A stretch of DNA of 64,000 nucleotides. Source: Candidatus Eiseniibacteriota bacterium (lineage in GTDB: Bacteria; Joyebacterota; Joyebacteria; Joyebacterales; Joyebacteraceae). A program made the position numbers and the translations under genes. Below, in pieces: positions 60,323 through 64,000 of this stretch (position 1 is its first letter; the number at the start of each line of letters is the position of its first letter). The notes under the pieces are model-generated. The model saw nothing but the letters and a program-made list of their open reading frames with translations. It was not told where the DNA came from and did not search any database. Location of the stretch: positions 1 through 64,000 of the forward strand of contig JAUXGN010000012.1 of NCBI GenBank assembly GCA_030622115.1, read 5' to 3'.

Positions 60323-63307
60323 CTATCGTTTCAGACGTTCTATCTCTTCTCGCACACGCTGAGCATTGCTTGCAGCCGGAGCATTGGCCAGATAGCGCTC
60401 GAGCGCCGCAAGCCGGGCCCCGGTCTCTCCCCTGATCTCATGGATCATCGCCATGTTGAGATGCGCTTCAGAACAGTCAGGATCCTGGTCCAGGGCCGTG
60501 CAGAACTGTGCCTCCGCATCCGCTATGCGTCCAAGCTCCACAAGCTCGGCGCCCAGGAGACACCTGGGTTGAGGAAGATGCGGCGCTTCCTTCACGGCCG
60601 CTTCGAAGTAGCGCAGCGCTTCTTCGGGGCGTTGCTCCGCACGCAGAGCCGACCCGAGGCGGCACAGGAGCTTGCTTAGCGCCTCCATTGCCTCGGGCTC
60701 ACCCGGACTCGCGCTCGCAGCATCGCGGTAGGTGCTCAGAGCATCTTCCTGCCTGCCCGCCTCCTCAGCCACGATACCCCGACCCAGGAAGCGTCTGGAC
60801 AGCGCGCGCGACTCGATGGCCTCTACGATCCGTTCTCCCTCTTCGCCCTCGGGTATGTCCGTCAATATGGTCTCCGGGGTCGAGCGGTAGGAATCGAGCG
60901 CGATCAGCTGCTCCGCCTTCGACTGGCGGTACATGTTCTTGGGCGCCGAAAATTCGAGTTCCAGACCGTTGTCCGTATGAATGGGCGCATCGCCCGCGTA
61001 GCTCCTCATGGCTCCGCTTCCCATTAGGAAGAGGCCCGTGTAGTCGAGAGGCGTGCGAACACCCACGGATCTCAGATCCGCCCCGACCGACTCATCTGCA
61101 AGACGCCTCGTCAGAAGCCCGTAGTCCAGCTTCATCTCGCCAACCGTTCCGACGAGCATGTAGTCAATGCCGGGATCCAGCTCCCAAACCGAGGCGTTCG
61201 CGAACACATCGCTGAAGGTCCGCACGATCATTCTGAACTCGTCGGGTGACATGTTGTACGCCTGGAACCACATCCCCACAACTCCGCCGGGATTCATTCT
61301 GTCGCGCGCGAGAGTGAAAAACTCACGAGTGAAGAGGTTGGAGATGCCGGCAATCCATGGATTCGAGGGCTGCGAGATCATGACGTCGTATCGCCGCGCC
61401 GTGAACGCCACATGGTTCCGGCCGTCCTCGATCACGATCCTGAGACGAGGATCATCCATGCAGTGGCCGTTGGCCTCCGCGAAGAATGTCTCGGCGACTT
61501 CGATCATCGCAGGTGCAATCTCGACGCAGTCGATGGACTCGATCGGATAGCTGAGTGCCGCTCCGGCCGTGACGCCGCTGGCAAGACCGATGACCAAGAC
61601 ATCACGTGGGTCCTGGTGAAGCATCATTGGCGTATGGGCGAGAAGCTTCTGCGTCCGCATGTCCGGCCCCGTGGACGCTTCCGTCTTTCCGTTCGACTGG
61701 AGGTAGATGTCGCTCCTCGCCTGCCGAACGGTCACCGTAGTGGCGACACCTTCCTTGTGGTAGAGAACTGTTCCGAAAAGGCGGATCGCATCCTCCTTGG
61801 ACACGTCCCACGACCGCGCCTCATTCATGTACATGTCGGCGTAGAGATACGCACCGCTGGACATGATGACGGGATCCCACGAGGGCATTGCCGGTACGAC
61901 CGCCACGAGAAGCAGAGCCGCCACACCCACTGTTACGAACTTCCGGACACGCGTCGGAGAGGCGCCTGAGAGCAGAATCGTGATCCCAAGGATGAGGTTC
62001 ACGACCACGGCGACCGCGATCGTTCGCTGAATCCCGAGCCACGGTATCAGCAGGAACCCCCCGGCGAAGGCGCCGAGGATGTTTCCAACGGTGTTCGCCG
62101 CGTACACATTGCCCACCGACCTGCCGACCGATTCCACACGCCTTGTGCAGATCCGTATCGCCGTCGGGAAAACGCCGCCCATGAGAACCGTGGGTATGAG
62201 AATGACCAGAAAGACGATGGCGAACTCAACGAACATGAGCGTCGCGAAGGAACCCTTGTTGCTCTCTACAACCGCCACCATCCAGACAGGCAGCTTCCCG
62301 AGAACGGGCACCACGAGTAGCGCCGCCGCTCCTATTCCCACCTGAAGGGTTCCGAGCGTGGAGAGAAGATGACGAGATCTGTCTACGAAGCGTGAGAAGA
62401 CGGTCGTACCGATCGCCAGACCAAGAATGTAGGCCGTGAGGATCAGACTCATGGCGTAGACCGACGAGCCTATTGTGAGAGACAGCGTGCGCATCCACGC
62501 TACCTGGTAGACCAACGCTGCGAAGCCCGAACACGCGAGAGCCGCCAGCACGAGCGCGAGCACCCAGTTCCGCGACTCCGGTTGCGTGGGCTCCGGCTGC
62601 ATGCGCTCCGGCCGCGTTGGCTCCGGCTTCGCTCCGCGTTCACGGGCCTTCGGCGCGCGCCCTCCACTCTCCTCGGCCTTCTCCCGCCGGTAGCGAATAA
62701 GAACCAGCGCAGACACGACGATGTTGATGCCCGCCGCGATGAAAACGGTACCGATGATGCCGAACCTCGGCATGAGTACGAAGCCCGCTGCGAACGAGCC
62801 AATGACCGCTCCGAATGTGTTGACGGCATAGAGCCGACCGACGGTCATGCCCAGATTGTCATACTTCGTTGTGAAGTACTTCGAGAGAACGGGCAGCGTC
62901 GCACCCATCAGAGTCGTTGGAATGAGAAGCACTATGCCCGAGATGAGAAATCTGATGAGACTGAACGTGTGGAATGTTGCCTCGAATCCCTGGTATGCGG
63001 CGCGGTAGATCGGGATCGTGGCAGCAACGATGACGGGCACGAGGAGACAGAAAACGCCGATCAGACCTTCAAGTATGCCATAGACGCGAAGAGGGTCAGA
63101 CCGGCGATCTATGATCTTGCCGGCGATGAAACTCCCCAGGGCCAGACCAGCCATGAAGACCGTGAGGACAGTCGTGATGGAGTAGACGGTGGCCCCCATC
63201 ACGCGCTCCAGCAGGCGCGCCCAGACAACCTCATAGACAAGGCCCGACAGTCCCGAAAGGAAGAAGAACCAGAGGACGAGTGTCTTCGATCTGGACTGCG
63301 CGAGCAT
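60323..63307 (-). CDS. MFS-like transporter fused to spermidine synthase-fold methyltransferase domain and TPRs
   Basis: The 994-residue product from the ATG at 63307 (GGGAG upstream) starts with about 14 membrane helices (MLAQSRSKTLVLWFFFLSGLSGLVYEVVWARLLERV). The membrane part is split near the middle by a Pro/Glu-rich linker, and each half begins with the same LSG/FAALVYQ(V)xWxR pattern. A SAM-binding spermidine synthase-like domain follows (about 535-790, VLVIGLASGVTAGAALSYPIESIDCVEI). The catalytic Asp motif of true aminopropyltransferases (DSxDP) is replaced by SQPSNPW. The C-terminus (about 850-990) has TPR-like repeats (RPEEALRYFEAAVKEAPHLPQPRCLLG). The substrate is unknown; polyamine synthesis is unlikely. 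Confidence 0.85.
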   Translation of the reverse strand: MLAQSRSKTLVLWFFFLSGLSGLVYEVVWARLLERVMGATVYSITTVLTVFMAGLALGSFIAGKIIDRRSDPLRVYGILEGLIGVFCLLVPVIVAATIPIYRAAYQGFEATFHTFSLIRFLISGIVLLIPTTLMGATLPVLSKYFTTKYDNLGMTVGRLYAVNTFGAVIGSFAAGFVLMPRFGIIGTVFIAAGINIVVSALVLIRYRREKAEESGGRAPKARERGAKPEPTRPERMQPEPTQPESRNWVLALVLAALACSGFAALVYQVAWMRTLSLTIGSSVYAMSLILTAYILGLAIGTTVFSRFVDRSRHLLSTLGTLQVGIGAAALLVVPVLGKLPVWMVAVVESNKGSFATLMFVEFAIVFLVILIPTVLMGGVFPTAIRICTRRVESVGRSVGNVYAANTVGNILGAFAGGFLLIPWLGIQRTIAVAVVVNLILGITILLSGASPTRVRKFVTVGVAALLLVAVVPAMPSWDPVIMSSGAYLYADMYMNEARSWDVSKEDAIRLFGTVLYHKEGVATTVTVRQARSDIYLQSNGKTEASTGPDMRTQKLLAHTPMMLHQDPRDVLVIGLASGVTAGAALSYPIESIDCVEIAPAMIEVAETFFAEANGHCMDDPRLRIVIEDGRNHVAFTARRYDVMISQPSNPWIAGISNLFTREFFTLARDRMNPGGVVGMWFQAYNMSPDEFRMIVRTFSDVFANASVWELDPGIDYMLVGTVGEMKLDYGLLTRRLADESVGADLRSVGVRTPLDYTGLFLMGSGAMRSYAGDAPIHTDNGLELEFSAPKNMYRQSKAEQLIALDSYRSTPETILTDIPEGEEGERIVEAIESRALSRRFLGRGIVAEEAGRQEDALSTYRDAASASPGEPEAMEALSKLLCRLGSALRAEQRPEEALRYFEAAVKEAPHLPQPRCLLGAELVELGRIADAEAQFCTALDQDPDCSEAHLNMAMIHEIRGETGARLAALERYLANAPAASNAQRVREEIERLKR
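62576..62635. repeat. In-frame tandem repeat, 4 x 15 bp
   Basis: Four 15 bp units each starting CTCCGG encode pentapeptides of the type PEPTR, PERMQ, PEPTQ and PESRN in the linker between the two membrane halves of the MFS fusion protein. Copies share about 8-11 positions. Confidence 0.8.
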
Positions 63308-63331
63308 CGGACAACTCCCGTCGTACGTAAG

Positions 63332-63403
63332 GACAGGGTCCGACGCCCTGTCACGCTGACAATCCACGTGTTTCATCCTATAGGCCCGTCACCTCGTAGT
63401 CAA
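63332..63403 (-). promoter_or_regulatory. Possible promoter and leader hairpin of the MFS fusion gene
   Basis: Read leftward: TTGACT (63403-63398), a short 15 nt spacer and TATAGG (63382-63377). A perfect 7 bp stem, GACAGGG/CCCTGTC at 63332-63352, then lies between the predicted start and the ATG at 63307. It would place the track's start codon at 63376 upstream of the transcript start. Confidence 0.35.
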
Positions 63404-63483
63404 CACTAACAGCCCGGCAGGGAGTTCCTCCTTCCGGATGGCGCCGGCTTCGCGGGGTACATGTGGCCGCGGAACGTACAAGA

Positions 63484-63506
63484 GGCTCGAGGATGACCCT
63501 CGAGCC
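63484..63506 (-). terminator. Stem-loop after the partial secreted-protein gene
   Basis: GGCTCGAGG and CCTCGAGCC form a perfect 9 bp stem with a 5 nt loop, 65 nt past the leftward stop at 63571. The downstream transcript bases (TCTTGTACGTT) are only mildly U-rich. Confidence 0.5.
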
Positions 63507-63570
63507 CCTGCACTGAATCAGGATGCGCGCTCCCTGATGCCTCCGCCGCACGTGGCGGCTGAACTCCAGC

Positions 63571-64000
63571 CTACCGCAGCAGAACCATCTTCCTCTCCAG
63601 CTCCAGGCCGTCCGCCCGAAGGCTGTAGAAATAGACGCCTGATGCGAGTTCGGAGCCGTCATCGCTTCTGCCGTCCCAGATGGCCTCATACCTATCCGGG
63701 CCGAGATCAACGTTCACCAGCCGTCTCACGCGCCTCCCGTTCACGTCGAAGATGTCGATGATGACCCTCGATGCCGCAGGGATCTCGTAGGTGATGCGCG
63801 TAATGGGGTTGAACGGATTGGGCGCATTCTGGAAGAGAGCGAGCTGATCGGGCGCCGGCCAATCCGGAACGTCCGAGTCGGTGGTGGTTGAGAAATCACC
63901 ATCCGAATCGTCGTATGATGCCAGCCCGGCTCCGTCGCGCGCGATCACGCGAATGCGTGTCGTCTCGCTGGAGCTGTCCGGAACCGACCACATGAACGAT
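63571..64000 (-). CDS. C-terminal part of a secreted protein with FlgD-like sorting domain (cut by window edge)
   Basis: The frame stays open to the window end (Ser-Phe codons precede the track's Met), so this is the 3' part of a longer gene. The visible 140-odd residues begin with a beta-strand region (SSSETTRIRVIARDGAGLASYDDSDGDFST), like an FN3/Ig module or protease tail. They end with the FlgD-like domain: NAPNPFNPITRITYEIPAASRVIIDIFDVNG ... IWDGRSDDGSELASGVYFYSL ... MVLLR. This is the third such terminal domain in the window. The exported product is of unknown function. Confidence 0.8.
   Translation of the reverse strand, partial: SFMWSVPDSSSETTRIRVIARDGAGLASYDDSDGDFSTTTDSDVPDWPAPDQLALFQNAPNPFNPITRITYEIPAASRVIIDIFDVNGRRVRRLVNVDLGPDRYEAIWDGRSDDGSELASGVYFYSLRADGLELERKMVLLR

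Noticed and set aside
60323-63307. Spermidine synthase (speE)
   Set aside because: The SAM fold is present but the DSxDP catalytic motif is absent and most of the protein is a transporter-like membrane domain.

Overview
The window is about 60% GC by eye and looks like chromosomal DNA of a diderm (Gram-negative) bacterium from the FCB side of the tree, probably an uncultured lineage such as Eisenbacteria, Krumholzibacteriota or Latescibacterota. The grounds are a TolC/HlyD/RND envelope efflux set, a MurE with the DNPR motif of meso-diaminopimelate ligases, and three exported proteins ending in the FlgD-like 'NPFNP...SGVYF' C-terminal domain (two with C25 gingipain-like protease cores, one cut by the window edge). 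The lineage is inferred; no 16S rRNA is present.

Layout. 1-1416: an IS256-family insertion sequence. 1504-11266: a LysM/M23 peptidase, an HD-domain protein, recG diverging from rpmB, a STAS/anti-sigma-kinase pair, and a 1364-residue multi-PAS/GAF hybrid histidine kinase. 11346-13691: exported C25 protease with its own promoter. 13832-35304: one long leftward division and cell wall (dcw) operon read from an mraZ promoter with a textbook TGGGN MraZ operator: mraZ - STAS gene - rsmH - ftsL - PBP/ftsI - murE - murF - mraY - murD - ftsW - murG - murC - murB - ftsQ - ftsA - ftsZ - TPR protein - radical SAM protein. 35562-40298: a 1578-residue C25 protease with a beta-propeller. 40642-41018: divergent tRNA-Ala(GGC) and tRNA-Leu(CAA). 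41097-43742: small lipoprotein, YIP1-like membrane protein and a two-PDZ protein. 43882-54940: a leftward series of IMPase, DUF5916 protein, TolC, HlyD, RND pump, RsgA and an alternative GlmU-like enzyme. 55309-57909: two-domain M16 peptidase. 57962-63307: MFS/spermidine-synthase-fold fusion, GT-C-like membrane protein and PAP2 phosphatase. 63571-64000: 3' part of another secreted FlgD-domain protein.

How it fits together. Most genes build, divide or export across the envelope: lipid-linked peptidoglycan precursors (murB-G, mraY), septal synthesis (ftsW, PBP, ftsL, ftsQ), the Z ring (ftsZ, ftsA), wall hydrolysis (M23), efflux and secreted proteolysis. Short overlaps (4 nt at murB/ftsQ, murD/ftsW, ftsW/murG, TolC/HlyD, RND/rsgA, IMPase/DUF5916 and GT-C/PAP2; 1 nt at TPR/radical SAM) indicate tight translational coupling.

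The least ordinary signals are a STAS gene inside the mraZ-rsmH junction that lacks the usual phosphorylatable serine; a recG whose only in-frame upstream ATG lies inside its own -10 box, leaving an AGGAGG-led ATA codon as the best start; and a recurring habit of short tandem duplications (15-32 bp), one of which supplies the stop codon of a gene. No CRISPR array, prophage or defence island was seen. Promoters, terminators and domain names are read by eye and carry the confidence given.
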